Shown here: piece by piece, positions 5,125 through 5,704 of the stretch
Layout of the letters: each line of letters begins with the position of its first letter
Position numbering within the stretch: the stretch's first letter is position 1
Assembly: GCA_009702305.1 (NCBI GenBank)
Contig: WLIH01000205.1
Span: 1 to 5,704 of the forward strand
Reading direction: 5' to 3'
Source: Actinomycetota bacterium
Lineage (GTDB): Bacteria; Actinomycetota; Actinomycetes; Propionibacteriales; Nocardioidaceae
Length of the DNA stretch: 5,704 nucleotides
The notes under the pieces: generated by a model
The model's database searches: none
The model's input: only the letters and a program-made list of their open reading frames with translations
Told to the model about the DNA's origin: nothing
Translations under genes and position numbers: made by a program

Positions 5125-5704
5125 GCCGCTCGTACGCCGACGCAGCACCGCCGGACGCGTCGGCCTACCAGCGGATCTCGCTGTGGCACGAGACGGCCGA
5201 CACCGACTGGACCCCGCGGCCGTCGCTGCCGGGCGGGCGTGACGTCGACGTGGCGATCGTCGGGGCCGGCTACACCGGGCTGTGGACGGCCTACTACCTG
5301 GCCGAGGCCGACCCCACGCTGCGGATCGCGGTGCTCGAGGCGGAGGTCGCCGGCTTCGGAGCCTCGGGTCGCAACGGCGGCTGGTGCTCCGCCCTCTTCC
5401 CCGCCTCGCTCGACACGCTCGCGGCGATCGGCAGCCGCACCGGCGCGCTGGCGCAGCACCAGGCGATGCGGGGCTCGGTCCGCGAGGTCGCCCGCGTCGC
5501 CGCTGCGGAGGGCATCGACGCCCACCTGAGCATCGGCGGCACGATCACCCTGGCCCGCTCACGTCCGCAACTGGTCCGCGCGCGGCGCGAGGTCGCCCAC
5601 GCCCGGTCGTGGGGGCGCGGCGAGGACGACGTCCGACTGCTCGACGCCCGGGAGGCCCGCGACGTGCTGCGCGGCAGCGGCACCCGCGGCGCGACGTACA
5701 CCCC
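5121..5704 (+). CDS. FAD-dependent oxidoreductase, PuuB/DadA-like, N-terminal part, cut by window edge
   Basis: A DAO-superfamily flavoenzyme. About 194 residues are visible before the right edge, and the family usually has about 450. The Rossmann dinucleotide motif is VAIVGAGYTGLW (GxGxxG at 48-53, counting the CTG as residue 1), with Glu73 in VLEAE as the expected FAD-ribose ligand. It is followed by GFGASGRNGGW (78-88), typical of PuuB-like gamma-glutamylputrescine or other amine/amino-acid oxidases. Upstream of the motif, the residues SLWHET and WTPRPSLPG resemble the usual N-terminus of the subfamily. There is no ATG, GTG or TTG in frame between 4998 and 5249. The best start is CTG at 5121 in a CTGA overlap with the regulator stop, with GGGG 6 nt upstream. 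GTG 5250 would begin at the FAD motif, and GTG 4995 would sit deep inside the regulator gene. Beside a Pot importer, oxidation of (glutamylated) polyamines is the likely role, but the substrate is inferred. Confidence 0.85.
   Translation, partial: MSRSYADAAPPDASAYQRISLWHETADTDWTPRPSLPGGRDVDVAIVGAGYTGLWTAYYLAEADPTLRIAVLEAEVAGFGASGRNGGWCSALFPASLDTLAAIGSRTGALAQHQAMRGSVREVARVAAAEGIDAHLSIGGTITLARSRPQLVRARREVAHARSWGRGEDDVRLLDAREARDVLRGSGTRGATYT

Noticed and set aside
4489..5148. N-terminal extension of the potD frame by 220 codons across the regulator gene
   Set aside because: The Tat signal and GGAGGAG site place the real start at 4488, and the upstream part is antisense to the regulator.

Overview
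The window reads as chromosomal DNA of a high-GC actinobacterium. Evidence is the strong G/C third-position bias, GTG starts, GTGA stop/start overlaps and a probable leaderless promoter. The protein style resembles Nocardioides or a close relative, but that genus assignment is from recall and was not searched.

Layout from left to right. (1) Positions 2-421, plus strand: the 3' part of a DUF559-like (Vsr/PD-(D/E)XK-type fold) protein whose beginning lies outside the window. (2) Positions 422-492: a short convergent junction carrying two imperfect tandem copies of a ~32-bp element; the second copy runs through the potC stop codon. (3) Positions 4488 down to 476, minus strand: a compact four-gene operon potD-potA-potB-potC. 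It encodes a complete polyamine-type ABC importer: a Tat-exported binding protein, an ATPase and two permeases. Genes overlap by 17, 4 and 4 nt, so translation is probably coupled. (4) Positions 4489-4650: a 162-bp divergent regulatory region. (5) Positions 4651-5124, plus strand: an Lrp/AsnC-family regulator with a TANNNT -10 box 7 bp before its ATG. A perfect 15-bp dyad CAGCCCGGAGGGCTG fills the spacer just upstream of that box. (6) Position 5121 to the right edge, plus strand: the N-terminal ~194 residues of an FAD-dependent amine/amino-acid oxidoreductase of the PuuB/DadA type, apparently starting at CTG in a CTGA overlap with the regulator's stop.

Together the genes fit a polyamine (putrescine/spermidine) acquisition and oxidation locus. 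The PotD-A-B-C importer brings in the substrate, the flavin oxidoreductase probably starts its breakdown, and the Lrp-type protein encoded between them probably senses a related metabolite and controls both divergent units. The substrate and the regulatory link are inferences from family and context.

I see no phage, transposon, CRISPR, toxin or other exotic system. The items most worth a second look are the regulator's promoter/operator arrangement, the CTG start, and the tandem element at the convergent junction.
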